Shown here piece by piece: positions 45,109 to 54,824 of a stretch of DNA of 64,000 nucleotides. The notes under the pieces were generated by a model. The model saw only the letters and a program-made list of their open reading frames with translations, had not been told where the DNA came from and did not search any database. The DNA lies in assembly GCF_003415655.1 (NCBI RefSeq), contig NZ_QRHC01000013.1:1-64000 (forward strand), written 5' to 3'. This DNA comes from Vibrio maerlii. GTDB lineage: Bacteria > Pseudomonadota > Gammaproteobacteria > Enterobacterales > Vibrionaceae. Positions within the stretch are counted from its first letter, which is position 1. Each line of letters opens with the position of its first letter. The position numbers and the translations under genes were made by a program.

Positions 45109-46110
45109 TTAAATCAGAGCGGTTAAAGCTGGGTAGCCGTAATGAATATTCAGACACTGCATTGCTTGACTCGATGCGCCTTTCAATAGGTTATCGATCG
45201 CCGAAACAACAATCAGGTGCTGACCTTGAATCTTCCACCCTAAATCGCAGAAGGGTGTATTCTCAACGTCTTGAATGCGTGGCAAGGTGTCGAGTAGGCG
45301 TACTGCAGGTTTATCTAGATAAGCAGTTTCAAATGCTTGAGCAACGTCTTGCTCAATCACACCCGGTGCCAGCTTGACGGTAATCGTCGCCAAAATGCCA
45401 CGCTTAAAGTTACCTAGGTGTGGTGTGAAGATCACATCCGTTCCTAAGTGAGTCGCGATCTCTGGTTGGTGACGGTGATTAAATACACCATAAGGCTGCA
45501 AGCTCACCTCACAAAAGCTATTGGTCATGGTTGCTTTACGGCCTGCCCCCGTTACACCACTGGTCGCATTAATAACTGGCCATTGGTTTGGGTCTAGAAG
45601 CTTACCTTCAACAAGTGGTTTTAGTGCCAATTGTGATGCGGTCGGGTAACAACCGGCGACGGCCACAAGTTGCGCTTCTTTGATCGCGTCTTCATTCCAC
45701 TCAGCCAGGCCATACGCAGCAGAATCAAGATACTGCGGGAACTGATGCGTAAAACCGTAATAGGTATCGTAGAAGTCTTCACCTTTAACACGAAACGCAC
45801 CCGATAGGTCAAATACCTGGCAGTCCTGTTCAATGAAGGTTGCTGCTAAGTCGTGGCTAACCTCATGAGCGGTAGCAAGGAAGACAACATCCGACTCTTG
45901 AGCTACCTTTGCAGGATTTACCAAAGGTTGAACCGGTGCATCAATAATTCCAGCCAGTTTTCCGTGTAGCGCAGCAATAGGCTTATTCGCATCAACGCTG
46001 TTGGCGGAAACGTACAAACCTGCTAGCTTGAGGTGTGGGTGTTTCTCTACCATGAGAGCGAGCTCTGCTCCTGTATAGCCGCTTGCTCCGATAATCGCTG
46101 TCTTCAACAT
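45109..46110 (-). CDS. argC: N-acetyl-gamma-glutamyl-phosphate reductase
   Basis: Third arginine-pathway enzyme, 333 residues. AIIGASGYTGAEL is the NADP-binding loop and VAGCYPTAS holds the catalytic Cys. The start MLKTAIIGAS is chosen over one 9 bases upstream by family comparison. It is the first gene of argCB, divergent from argE across an ARG-box region. Confidence 0.96.
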   Translation of the reverse strand: MLKTAIIGASGYTGAELALMVEKHPHLKLAGLYVSANSVDANKPIAALHGKLAGIIDAPVQPLVNPAKVAQESDVVFLATAHEVSHDLAATFIEQDCQVFDLSGAFRVKGEDFYDTYYGFTHQFPQYLDSAAYGLAEWNEDAIKEAQLVAVAGCYPTASQLALKPLVEGKLLDPNQWPVINATSGVTGAGRKATMTNSFCEVSLQPYGVFNHRHQPEIATHLGTDVIFTPHLGNFKRGILATITVKLAPGVIEQDVAQAFETAYLDKPAVRLLDTLPRIQDVENTPFCDLGWKIQGQHLIVVSAIDNLLKGASSQAMQCLNIHYGYPALTALI

Positions 46111-46169
46111 CACACCCACCTAAACCAACTTATAACCAATGACTAAAAATATACTTAACTTCGCTTTAA

Positions 46170-46208
46170 AGTGATTTTTTATTCACTAAAAATGATTTAG
46201 TATGTGTT
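46170..46208. promoter_or_regulatory. ARG box(es) between argC and argE
   Basis: AGTGATTTTTTATTCACT (46170-46187) matches the ARG-box core at 13 of 14 positions. A weaker box at 46191-46208 (9 of 14) stands at the correct 3-base spacing. The site lies in the divergent promoter region and could repress both directions. Confidence 0.75.
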
Positions 46209-46253
46209 TTACCGTGTTATGTGAACTCTGTCAACTGGAAAAGTGAAGATCCT

Positions 46254-47393
46254 ATGCAGCAAGTACCAAAATTTCTCGATATCTATGGTGGACTGATTTC
46301 TACCTCTTCAATTAGCTCAACGGATTCCTCATGGGATGAAGGCAACGCAAAGGTGATTGAAAAGCTCGCCACTTGGCTGCGAGATATGCAGTTTAAAGTT
46401 GAAGTCATTGAAGTCGAACCGGGTAAACACAACCTTATTGCCAAACGGGGTAGTGGCGAAGGGGGTCTACTACTTGCGGGACACTCTGACACCGTACCTT
46501 ACGATGAAGGCCGCTGGAACTTCGACCCACACGCTTTGACAGAACACAACAACCGCTTCTATGGCCTTGGCACCGCTGATATGAAAGGTTTCTTTGCGTT
46601 TATTATTGAAGCGGTAAAAAAGGTAGACTGGAGTAAACAAACTAAACCCCTCTATATCTTGGCTACCTGTGATGAAGAGACGACTATGCTTGGGGCACGT
46701 CACTTCACCGACAATGCGCCGTTTAAACCGGACTACTGTATTATCGGGGAACCAACAAGCCTAGTACCTATTCGTGGACACAAGGGTCATGTGGCCAATG
46801 CCATTCGCGTAACCGGTAAGTCTGGCCACTCTTCTGACCCTGCACTCGGCGTGAATGCGATTGAGATCATGCATGAAGTGTTGTTCGCTATGATGCAACT
46901 GCGTGATCGCTTGATCAAAGAATACCATCACCCTGGCTTTGCCATTCCGAGCCCAACCCTAAACCTAGGCCATATTCACGGCGGAGATAGCGCAAACCGA
47001 ATCTGTGGCTGCTGTGAACTGCATTACGATGTTCGTCCACTACCAGGTATTAGCCTCGATGGACTAGACAATCTGTTAAAGGACGCACTGAAAGAGGTTG
47101 AAGCCAAATGGCCAGGCCGACTCTCGATCACACCACTGCATGAGCCGATTCCAGGCTACGAATGTGAGCATGACCATCCCTTTATTCATGGTGTTGAAAC
47201 CATCTGTGAGACTAAATCAGAAACCGTAAACTACTGTACCGAAGCGCCCTTCTTACAACAGCTTTGCCCAACATTGGTTCTTGGCCCTGGCTCAATTGAT
47301 CAAGCACACCAACCCGATGAGTTCCTGAGCTTCGATTTCATCGACCCAACCATCAAGGTACTCTCTCAAGCAATGTATCAGTACTGTTTCTAA
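46254..47393 (+). CDS. argE: Acetylornithine deacetylase
   Basis: Zinc-dependent M20-family hydrolase of 379 residues releasing ornithine from N-acetylornithine. LLLAGHSDTVPYDEG and GLGTADMKGFFAF give metal ligands, CDEETTMLGARHF the catalytic Glu pair and IIGEPTSL another ligand. The ATG at 46254 (MQQVPKFLDIYGGLI) is chosen over a GTG 33 bases upstream. Using ArgE means the linear pathway, consistent with an ArgA-type first step. Confidence 0.95.
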   Translation: MQQVPKFLDIYGGLISTSSISSTDSSWDEGNAKVIEKLATWLRDMQFKVEVIEVEPGKHNLIAKRGSGEGGLLLAGHSDTVPYDEGRWNFDPHALTEHNNRFYGLGTADMKGFFAFIIEAVKKVDWSKQTKPLYILATCDEETTMLGARHFTDNAPFKPDYCIIGEPTSLVPIRGHKGHVANAIRVTGKSGHSSDPALGVNAIEIMHEVLFAMMQLRDRLIKEYHHPGFAIPSPTLNLGHIHGGDSANRICGCCELHYDVRPLPGISLDGLDNLLKDALKEVEAKWPGRLSITPLHEPIPGYECEHDHPFIHGVETICETKSETVNYCTEAPFLQQLCPTLVLGPGSIDQAHQPDEFLSFDFIDPTIKVLSQAMYQYCF

Positions 47394-47404
47394 TGAAACT
47401 TCAT

Positions 47405-47450
47405 AAAGGGTGTCGATACATGAGCTTTGTCTGTTCGCCACCCTTTTTTG
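47405..47450 (+). terminator. Possible terminator of argE
   Basis: AAAGGGTG and CACCCTTT pair across a 26-base loop, followed by TTT. The large loop makes it weaker than the others here. Confidence 0.5.
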
Positions 47451-47621
47451 TAATTTAATTTCAGATTGAGTACCCCTGCGCCAATGCAACGATTGCGCAC
47501 CACCTATTGACCGAATCATTGAAAACTATTGAGGCTTTATTTGACTAACAGCCAAAGTTTTCGCTAGATTGTCTAGCTAACAAAGAACATTGGATGTAAT
47601 TTTTTTACGAGGCAGGACGAA

Positions 47622-50252
47622 ATGAATGAGAAATACTCCGCTTTAAAAAGCAATGTAAGCATGCTTGGACGCTTACTGGGTAACACCATCAAGGATGCAC
47701 ATGGTGACGCTATTTTAGATAAAGTGGAAACCATTCGTAAGCTTTCAAAGTCAGGAGCAGGGAGTGCTGAAGATAGACAAGCACTGATCGAAGAGATCAA
47801 AAACCTGCCAAACGAACAACTCACCCCAGTTGCTCGCGCATTCAACCAATTTCTAAACCTCACGAACATGGCTGAGCAGTACCACACTATCTCTCGCCAT
47901 TGTGAAGAACAAGTCTGCGAACCAGACGCCCTAAACCACCTTTTCTCTAAGCTTTCTCAAAACAACATCAGCAAGTTAGACGCTGCTCAAGCCGTTCGTG
48001 AACTGAACATCGAGCTCGTACTAACCGCTCACCCAACAGAAATCACTCGTCGCACCATGATTAACAAACTGGTGAAAATCAACGAGTGTCTATCTAAGCT
48101 GGAGCTAAGCGACCTTTCCTATAAAGAACGCCACAAGACAGAACGCCGCCTTGAGCAATTGATCGCCCAAAGCTGGCACTCGGATGTTATCCGTAAGCAG
48201 CGCCCTACTCCTCTAGATGAAGCTAAATGGGGCTTTGCGGTTGTTGAGAACTCTCTATGGGAAGCAGTACCAGAATTCTTGCGTGAAATGGATGAGCGTA
48301 TTGAAGGCTACCTAGGTGAAGGCCTGCCAATTGATGCACGCCCAGTTCACTTCTCATCTTGGATGGGTGGCGACCGAGATGGTAACCCATTTGTAACGCA
48401 CAAAATCACTCGTGAAGTGATGCTACTATCTCGCTCAAAAGCAGCTGAGTTGTACCTGAACGACATCAACGAGCTCATTAGTGAGCTTTCAATGACTCAG
48501 TGTAACGACCAGGTGCGAGAGCTAGCAGGCGAAGACTCACATGAACCATACCGTGCAATCCTGAAAGACCTGCGTCAGTTGCTAAGCGCAACAGTAGAGA
48601 TCCTGGAGACTAAGCTTGAAGGCCAAGCGCTTTCAGTTAAAGCACCGCTACAAAAAGTAGAGCAACTTTGGGAACCGCTGTATGCATGTTACCAATCGCT
48701 GCACGAGGGTGGCATGGGCGTCATTGCAGATGGCTCACTACTCGATACACTGCGCCGCGTAAAAGCTTTTGGAATCCACCTAGTTCGCCTAGATATCCGT
48801 CAAGAAAGTACTCGTCACTCAGATGCACTATCTGAACTGACTCGTTACCTAGGCATTGGTGACTACGATCAATGGTCTGAGCAAGACAAGGTCGCATTCC
48901 TGACTAACGAGCTTAGCTCAAAACGCCCACTGCTTCCTCGCGACTGGCAACCATCTCCAGAAGTACAAGAAGTCATTGATACTTGTCGTATTATTGCTTC
49001 TCAACCTCGTGAAGCCTTTGGTGCATATGTTATCTCTATGGCACGAACTGCATCAGACGTACTTGCTGTACACCTACTGCTTCAAGAAGCAGGTTGTCCT
49101 TACCGCCTAGACGTTTGTCCACTATTCGAAACTCTGGACGATTTGAACAACTCTGAAGCAGTTATCAAGCAACTAATGGGCATCGACCTTTACCGTGGCT
49201 TTATTCAAAACCACCAAATGGTGATGATCGGTTATTCTGACTCAGCAAAAGATGCTGGCGTAATGGCTGCGGGCTGGGCTCAATATGATGCAATGGACAA
49301 ACTCGTTAAAGTATCGGAAGAAGAAGGCATTGAGCTAACTCTATTCCACGGTCGTGGCGGTACTGTTGGTCGTGGTGGTGCTCCTGCACATGCGGCGCTA
49401 TTGTCTCAACCACCTCGCAGCTTGAAAGGCGGTCTTCGCGTAACTGAACAAGGTGAGATGATTCGCTTTAAGCTTGGCCTGCCAGAGGTTGCCGTAAACA
49501 GCTTCAACATGTATGCAAGTGCAATCCTAGAAGCGAACCTTCTTCCACCTCCAGAGCCAAAACAAGCATGGCGTGACCTAATGGAAGTGCTATCACAGGT
49601 TTCTTGCGATGCATACCGTGGTGTTGTGCGTGGTGAAGCAGATTTCGTTCCTTACTTCCGTCAAGCAACACCAGAACTAGAGCTAGGTAAACTACCTCTA
49701 GGTTCACGTCCTGCAAAACGTAACCCAAACGGCGGCGTAGAAAGCTTGCGTGCGATTCCATGGATCTTCTCATGGAGTCAAAACCGCCTAGTACTTCCAG
49801 CTTGGTTAGGGGCTGGCGAAGCGATTCAGTACTCTGTCGACCAAGGCCACCAAGCGTTACTTGAAGAGATGTGTCGTGAATGGCCGTTCTTCTCAACTCG
49901 CTTAGGTATGCTTGAGATGGTTTACTCGAAGTGTAACCTAGAGATCTCTCGTTACTACGATGAACGTTTAGCAGAGCCTGAGCTTGTATCACTGGGTGAT
50001 CGCCTGCGTGAGCAGCTGCAAAAAGACATTAAAACGGTTCTTAACGTGGATAACCACGAGAACTTGATGCAAGCAGACCCATGGGGCCTTGAATCAATTC
50101 GCCTACGTAACATCTACGTAGAGCCATTGAACATGCTTCAAGCGGAGCTACTATACCGAACTCGTCAGTCTGAAGAGTCACAACCAGAGCTAGAAGAAGC
50201 ATTGATGGTGACTATCGCTGGTATTGCTGCAGGTATGCGCAACACGGGCTAA
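47622..50252 (+). CDS. ppc: Phosphoenolpyruvate carboxylase
   Basis: Anaplerotic enzyme of 876 residues making oxaloacetate from PEP and bicarbonate. VLTAHPTEITRR carries the catalytic His137, and FHGRGGTVGRGGAP the PEP-binding loop. The C-terminal MVTIAGIAAGMRNTG is the standard end with the aspartate-binding Asn. Upstream of aphA, as in V. cholerae. Confidence 0.97.
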   Translation: MNEKYSALKSNVSMLGRLLGNTIKDAHGDAILDKVETIRKLSKSGAGSAEDRQALIEEIKNLPNEQLTPVARAFNQFLNLTNMAEQYHTISRHCEEQVCEPDALNHLFSKLSQNNISKLDAAQAVRELNIELVLTAHPTEITRRTMINKLVKINECLSKLELSDLSYKERHKTERRLEQLIAQSWHSDVIRKQRPTPLDEAKWGFAVVENSLWEAVPEFLREMDERIEGYLGEGLPIDARPVHFSSWMGGDRDGNPFVTHKITREVMLLSRSKAAELYLNDINELISELSMTQCNDQVRELAGEDSHEPYRAILKDLRQLLSATVEILETKLEGQALSVKAPLQKVEQLWEPLYACYQSLHEGGMGVIADGSLLDTLRRVKAFGIHLVRLDIRQESTRHSDALSELTRYLGIGDYDQWSEQDKVAFLTNELSSKRPLLPRDWQPSPEVQEVIDTCRIIASQPREAFGAYVISMARTASDVLAVHLLLQEAGCPYRLDVCPLFETLDDLNNSEAVIKQLMGIDLYRGFIQNHQMVMIGYSDSAKDAGVMAAGWAQYDAMDKLVKVSEEEGIELTLFHGRGGTVGRGGAPAHAALLSQPPRSLKGGLRVTEQGEMIRFKLGLPEVAVNSFNMYASAILEANLLPPPEPKQAWRDLMEVLSQVSCDAYRGVVRGEADFVPYFRQATPELELGKLPLGSRPAKRNPNGGVESLRAIPWIFSWSQNRLVLPAWLGAGEAIQYSVDQGHQALLEEMCREWPFFSTRLGMLEMVYSKCNLEISRYYDERLAEPELVSLGDRLREQLQKDIKTVLNVDNHENLMQADPWGLESIRLRNIYVEPLNMLQAELLYRTRQSEESQPELEEALMVTIAGIAAGMRNTG

Positions 50253-50287
50253 CCAGGAACTAGTGAAAAACTCCATGCAAGGAACAA

Positions 50288-50315
50288 AGGGTCGCAACTA
50301 GCGACCCTTTTATTT
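50288..50315 (+). terminator. Terminator of ppc
   Basis: GGGTCGC and GCGACCC pair around AACTA, followed by TTTTATTTT, 35 bases after the ppc stop. Confidence 0.88.
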
Positions 50316-50328
50316 TGCCAGCAAGTAA

Positions 50329-50350
50329 TTACTGAGTAATTTGTCACTTT
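50329..50350 (+). promoter_or_regulatory. LuxR/HapR-type site upstream of aphA
   Basis: The 22-mer beginning TTACTGAGTAATTTGTCA matches 15 of 22 positions of the palindromic Vibrio LuxR consensus as I recall it. It lies about 300 bases before the aphA ATG. LuxR/HapR represses aphA in other vibrios. Confidence 0.5.
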
Positions 50351-50505
50351 TTATTGCAAAATGCGGATTGTATTCTACTTTATGCTTATTATTTAGATAT
50401 ACTACGCAGCCGCTCAAGCAAACTCGTAAAAAAATAATGACGCTGATGACACAAGTTGCCATCAAGAAAGGCGCTAAAGACGAAGAGCGAAACCTCAGTT
50501 GAACT

Positions 50506-50530
50506 TGTGACAACGGCTTACCAAGGTGAC
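50506..50530 (+). promoter_or_regulatory. Probable Qrr sRNA pairing site in the aphA leader
   Basis: ACAACG (50510-50515) and AAGGTGAC (50523-50530) are collinear with the complement of the conserved Qrr segment, as recalled, with a gap between. Qrr RNAs activate aphA translation in V. harveyi by pairing with this leader. About 118 bases before the ATG. Confidence 0.5.
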
Positions 50531-50647
50531 ATTACTCTTGTAGCAAATCGCTATAGAGTACTGCTTACGCGCAGCACTATATCCCTTACCAACAGAAGTA
50601 AGGTTGACGCTTAAGTAGCTAGATTTCATTTATTTTGGATTGAAGAC

Positions 50648-51187
50648 ATGTCATTACCACACGTAATTCTCACAGTACTAAGTACACGCGACGCAACCGG
50701 ATACGACATTACTAAAGAGTTTTCTGCAAGTATTGGGTACTTCTGGAAAGCAAGCCACCAGCAGGTTTACCGCGAGCTAAATAAAATGGCTCAGAATGAA
50801 ATGGTAACATGCGAACTCCAGCCACAAGATGGTAAACCAGACCGTAAGGTTTATTCTATTACCGACGCAGGCCGTGCAGCGTTAGGTGATTGGTTTGAAC
50901 AACCGATGGTTCACCCAACAGTTCGTGATGAGTTCTCTGCTAAATTGATGGCATGTAACATTCAAGCTTCTAACCCTTTCCAATTCCAACTATCTGAATT
51001 GGTTGAAGAGTCTAAGCTGCTAATCACTCACTACAAAGAGATCGAAGCAACACACTACGCTGATGCGGCATCACTCAGCAAGCAGATGCGACTTGAGCGC
51101 CTAACACTCCGCCGTAACCTTTTAACACGCCAAGCGTGGATTGATTGGGCAGAAGAAGTCTTAGACGAGCTACAAGCGGGTCATTAA
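50648..51187 (+). CDS. aphA: Low-density quorum-sensing regulator AphA (PadR family)
   Basis: A 179-residue PadR-type regulator with an N-terminal winged helix (about 1-85, GYDITKEFSASIGYFWKASHQQVYRELNKM in adjoining parts) and a C-terminal coiled-coil dimerisation domain (about 95-175, LERLTLRRNLLTRQAWIDWAEEVL in parts). It is near-identical at the N-terminus to V. cholerae AphA, the virulence and low-cell-density master regulator. The ppc-aphA order is the same in V. cholerae. Confidence 0.96.
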   Translation: MSLPHVILTVLSTRDATGYDITKEFSASIGYFWKASHQQVYRELNKMAQNEMVTCELQPQDGKPDRKVYSITDAGRAALGDWFEQPMVHPTVRDEFSAKLMACNIQASNPFQFQLSELVEESKLLITHYKEIEATHYADAASLSKQMRLERLTLRRNLLTRQAWIDWAEEVLDELQAGH

Positions 51188-51210
51188 TGACCAACTCTCA
51201 TGAATAAACG

Positions 51211-51242
51211 AAAGGCTGAAATCTTACGATTTCAGCCTTTTT
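51211..51242. terminator. Bidirectional terminator between aphA and metF
   Basis: AAAGGCTGAAAT and ATTTCAGCCTTT pair perfectly around CTTACG, followed by T on the plus strand; the genes converge. Confidence 0.9.
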
Positions 51243-51277
51243 TGCACTCGCTCAATCTGTCGATATTTGGCTACTCA

Positions 51278-52168
51278 TTAAACCTGAGGACGCACACCCA
51301 ATGTATGACATAACGCGTAGGTCATTTCCGCACGGTTTAATGTATAGAAGTGGAAGTCTTTCACCCCTTCTCGGCTCAGGATTCGCACCATATCAATCGC
51401 CTGGCTCGCACCAACTAACTGACGGGTTGTAGGGTCATCATCCAGGCCTTCAAACTGCTTCGCCATCCAACCTGGCACCTTAACGTTGTTCATTGCCGCA
51501 AAGCGTGAAGCCTGCTTAAAATTTGAAACCGGCAGGATACCCGGAACAATCTCAACATCAATACCAGCCGCAACACTGCGGTCACGAAAACGAAGGTAGC
51601 TTTCTACATCAAAAAAGAACTGAGTGATTGCACGGTTTGCGCCCGCATCGACTTTGCGCTTCAGGTTAAGCAGATCAGACTGCGCACTCTTCGCTTCTGG
51701 GTGAACCTCAGGAAAAGCCGCAACCGAGATATCAAAGTCATGGCGAGCTTTCAAAAGCTCGACTAGATCCGATGCGTACATCTCAGGTGCACCGCCACCC
51801 GGTGGAATGTCACCACGCAGTGCTACGATACTCTTGATGCCATTTTCCCAATAGTCATCGGCAATTTGAATCAGTTCTTCACGAGAAGCATCGATACAAG
51901 TTAGGTGTGGCGCGGCTACTAAACCGGTTTGATCTTTGATCTCTTTGATAATTGAGTGTGTTCTATCACGCTCACCTGAGTTTGCACCATAAGTTACCGA
52001 AACAAACTTAGGTTGAAGCGTTTTTAGGCGGTGTACAGAATTCCACAGCGTCTCTTCCATCTTCTCACTGCTTGGTGGAAAAAACTCAAATGATACGTTA
52101 ATGTTGTCTGACAACTCAGCAATGTTCTGGTTTAGCGCATCAATATGGCTTGCGTGTGTGTATCCCAT
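51278..52168 (-). CDS. metF: 5,10-methylenetetrahydrofolate reductase
   Basis: FAD-dependent TIM-barrel enzyme of 296 residues supplying methyl-THF for methionine synthesis. VSFEFFPPSSEKMEETLW, SVTYGANSG, HLTCID and ALRGD are family motifs; TQFFFDVESYLRF follows. Behind MetJ-type boxes about 70-90 bases upstream. Confidence 0.96.
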   Translation of the reverse strand: MGYTHASHIDALNQNIAELSDNINVSFEFFPPSSEKMEETLWNSVHRLKTLQPKFVSVTYGANSGERDRTHSIIKEIKDQTGLVAAPHLTCIDASREELIQIADDYWENGIKSIVALRGDIPPGGGAPEMYASDLVELLKARHDFDISVAAFPEVHPEAKSAQSDLLNLKRKVDAGANRAITQFFFDVESYLRFRDRSVAAGIDVEIVPGILPVSNFKQASRFAAMNNVKVPGWMAKQFEGLDDDPTTRQLVGASQAIDMVRILSREGVKDFHFYTLNRAEMTYALCHTLGVRPQV

Positions 52169-52230
52169 AACTCTCTCCCTAAATAACGATCCCTTCTCTA
52201 CGAATCGCCAAAAATCTAAATTCCTTAGAA

Positions 52231-52254
52231 CGACGTTTGGACGTCTATATGTCT
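52231..52254 (-). promoter_or_regulatory. MetJ operator (three tandem met boxes) of metF
   Basis: Contiguous 8-mers CGACGTTT, GGACGTCT and ATATGTCT match the AGACGTCT met box at 6, 7 and 5 of 8 positions. The same GACGTCTATATGTCT string occurs between metB and metJ. Confidence 0.85.
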
Positions 52255-52335
52255 ACAGAATGTATTGGATAGGATTTAATGTCAACAGGATCGATTATGA
52301 ATTTTATTCATGATGAAGGTGAGCAGATTTGAAGT

Positions 52336-52364
52336 AAAAAAAGGAAGCACTATTGATGCTTCCT
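52336..52364 (-). terminator. Terminator of metBL
   Basis: AGGAAGCA and TGCTTCCT pair perfectly around a 7-base loop and TTTTTTT follows on the minus strand, 40 bases after metL. Confidence 0.88.
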
Positions 52365-52403
52365 CCTTATAAAATCGACTTAGATTTAGACCTTTAACTC
52401 TAG

Positions 52404-54824
52404 TTAGAACAAACCAGCTAAACGGTTCAGATCCGATTGGATGGCCCCTGCCGTGACTTCTCGTCCTGCACCAGGGCCACGAATAACCAGTGGGTTATCC
52501 TTGTACCACTTACTCTCGATAGCAAAGATATTGTCACATGGTAGTAAGTTCGCCAGTGCATGCTCTGCTGCAAGGTCTTCAATGCCTACTGTCGCCTTAC
52601 CGTTTTTCTCTAGACGAGCAACATAACGAAGCACCTTGCCATCACGCTGCGCTCTCTTCAAACGCTCAGCCAAGATCTCACTTAGCAGCTCCGCCTTATC
52701 GAGAAAGTCGTCCAATGACAGCTCAGCAAGCTCCTCTGGCACCAGTGATTCAACCTTCACGCTCTCAGGTTCGATATCGAGACCAGACTCTCGAGCAAGG
52801 ATAACTAACTTACGCATAACATCTGAGCCATCGAGGTCAGAGCGAGGGTCCGGTTCCGTTAAGCCTTGCTGCCAAGCAAGGTCTACCAACTGGTGAAAAG
52901 GTACGGCACCATCAAACTGCTGGAACAACCAAGAAAGTGTACCTGAGAAGATGCCGGATAAAGCAATGATTTCATCGCCGCTTTCTTTCAGATCGCGAAC
53001 GGTGTGGTTAATCGGTAGGCCAGCGCCCACAGTAGCGTTGTATAACCAATGACGACCAATCTTAGAGAACGCATCCTGAACCTGATGGTAGTACTCACTT
53101 GAAGCTGAACCCGCCACTTTATTCGCAGAGATCAGGTGGATACCTTGCTCAGCAATCGCGACATAGTAACCCGCAAGCTCTTTACTCGCTGTGACATCGA
53201 GGATCACTACCTCATCATAACCTTGAATTGCACCAAGCTTCTCTAGCCAAGCGCTATCTTGATGAGCGACAGACTCTTCATCAAAGTGACTCTCAACATG
53301 AGCAGGATTAATTCCCGATTCATCAAACCAGTAAGTCTGACTATCCACGACAGAAACGAGCTCAAACACCATACCGTGACGTTTTTCTAGCTCCGTCTTT
53401 TGCTCTGCAAACAACTCAAGCCAGCTCGAGCCAATATTACCTTTGCCACACAGCGCGACCGCAACGCGCTTCTGCGCCTGGAACAGCTGAGAGTGGATAC
53501 TTGAGACCAGGCTATTGGTATCTGCTTTACGCACTACTGCCGCTAAGCTAAGGCCAGATTCAGATTCACAGATGAACTCAACCTTGGCACTTTTGAGCTG
53601 CTGATAAAAGCCGTAGCAGTGATTTGGATTCTTAGTGACGCCCGCCCCAACAGCTGCTACAAAGGAATAGCCTTCTTGCAGCTTAATCTCTGCTTCAATC
53701 GCCGCATCCTGTAAATAGGACAAAGCGCCACCAGCGATCTCTGTAGTGTAAGCAAGGCGGATACAGTTTTGATCGGCTTGCGCCTCAAATGCCAACGGCT
53801 CGAGTTGAGCACGTTTCAGCTGAGCCATCACGTCTTTCTCAATGCGAGCAAACTCATGACCTTGAGAGAAAGTAAGCTGTACAATCAACACCTCATCCAA
53901 TGAGGTGATAATCTTGGCACCACGCCCAGATGCAAGCACACGCTCAATACGTGTCGAGCCAGCTTCGGGTTGATAGCTGCAACGAAGACTCAAATCCATC
54001 GAGCTTTGCGCTACAGGCTGAAGAGTACGGCTATGCAGAACTGGAGCAGCCAAGCGAGCCAGCTCACTTGCCTCATCTAAGCGTAGTAAAGGGAGTAAGC
54101 ACGCATCATTGACTACGCGCGGGTCTGCACTATATACCCCAGCAACATCACTCCAGATAGTGACACAATCAACCTCTGCTAAGGCACCAATCACCGTTGC
54201 AGAGTAATCTGAGCCATTACGGCCGAGAAGAACCGTTTCGCCCTCTTCGCTTTGCGCCATGAAACCGGTAATCACTACTCGATGATGCGAATGCTGAGCT
54301 AGTACTTCTTTTAGTAAACCGTAAGAGCGGCCACGATCGACCTCTGGTTGAGTGCCCACTTCTGCACGTAAGAATGCACGAGCATCTTGCGCCACGGCTG
54401 GCATACCTTGCTGTTCGAGTAGGGCTGCAAGCAGGCGAGATGACCACACCTCTCCATGTCCCATTACGGCAGATTTCTGCGCATTGGTTAACGGATAAGA
54501 AAGCTCACCCAATGCAGAAAACTCTTTCTTGAGCGTTTCTGCTAGCGGTTGCTGACGCTCACTTTCAAGCAGTTCTTCAATTAACGAAAACTGGAACTGA
54601 CGCAACTCTTGTAGCTTCTCGTGCGCGACACGACCATCGTGATCAATCGCATCAAGAAACTCAATAAGACGGTTGGTTGTCTTACCGGCAGCGGATACCA
54701 CGACCAAGTCGTCAGCCGCTGAATACTGTTTAAGAATGCTTGCCACACGCCGATAGCATTCTGGATTCGCCAGGCTACTACCACCAAATTTATGCAGTTG
54801 ACGAGTATGGTTGAGAGAAGACAT
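52404..54824 (-). CDS. metL: Bifunctional aspartokinase II / homoserine dehydrogenase II
   Basis: An 806-residue fusion for the aspartate pathway to methionine. The aspartokinase domain starts HKFGGSSLANPECYRRVA and includes LLGRNGSDYSATVIGAL; an ACT-like linker follows; the homoserine dehydrogenase part starts near 450 with VAVALCGKGNIGSSW and includes SANKVAGSASSEYYHQV. The metB context separates it from ThrA. Coupled to metB by a 1-base overlap (TAATG). Confidence 0.96.
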   Translation of the reverse strand: MSSLNHTRQLHKFGGSSLANPECYRRVASILKQYSAADDLVVVSAAGKTTNRLIEFLDAIDHDGRVAHEKLQELRQFQFSLIEELLESERQQPLAETLKKEFSALGELSYPLTNAQKSAVMGHGEVWSSRLLAALLEQQGMPAVAQDARAFLRAEVGTQPEVDRGRSYGLLKEVLAQHSHHRVVITGFMAQSEEGETVLLGRNGSDYSATVIGALAEVDCVTIWSDVAGVYSADPRVVNDACLLPLLRLDEASELARLAAPVLHSRTLQPVAQSSMDLSLRCSYQPEAGSTRIERVLASGRGAKIITSLDEVLIVQLTFSQGHEFARIEKDVMAQLKRAQLEPLAFEAQADQNCIRLAYTTEIAGGALSYLQDAAIEAEIKLQEGYSFVAAVGAGVTKNPNHCYGFYQQLKSAKVEFICESESGLSLAAVVRKADTNSLVSSIHSQLFQAQKRVAVALCGKGNIGSSWLELFAEQKTELEKRHGMVFELVSVVDSQTYWFDESGINPAHVESHFDEESVAHQDSAWLEKLGAIQGYDEVVILDVTASKELAGYYVAIAEQGIHLISANKVAGSASSEYYHQVQDAFSKIGRHWLYNATVGAGLPINHTVRDLKESGDEIIALSGIFSGTLSWLFQQFDGAVPFHQLVDLAWQQGLTEPDPRSDLDGSDVMRKLVILARESGLDIEPESVKVESLVPEELAELSLDDFLDKAELLSEILAERLKRAQRDGKVLRYVARLEKNGKATVGIEDLAAEHALANLLPCDNIFAIESKWYKDNPLVIRGPGAGREVTAGAIQSDLNRLAGLF

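Larger units (their letters stand above)
50253..50647. other. ppc-aphA intergenic region
   Basis: 395 bases. They hold the ppc terminator, a LuxR/HapR-like site, the aphA promoter and a long aphA leader with a Qrr-complementary segment. I see no convincing small gene; the short minus-strand reading frame near 50310-50513 has no family resemblance. Confidence 0.75.

Noticed and set aside
50310..50513. 67-codon minus-strand frame in the aphA upstream region
   Set aside because: It overlaps the regulatory sites of aphA, has no ribosome site or family resemblance and is likely chance.
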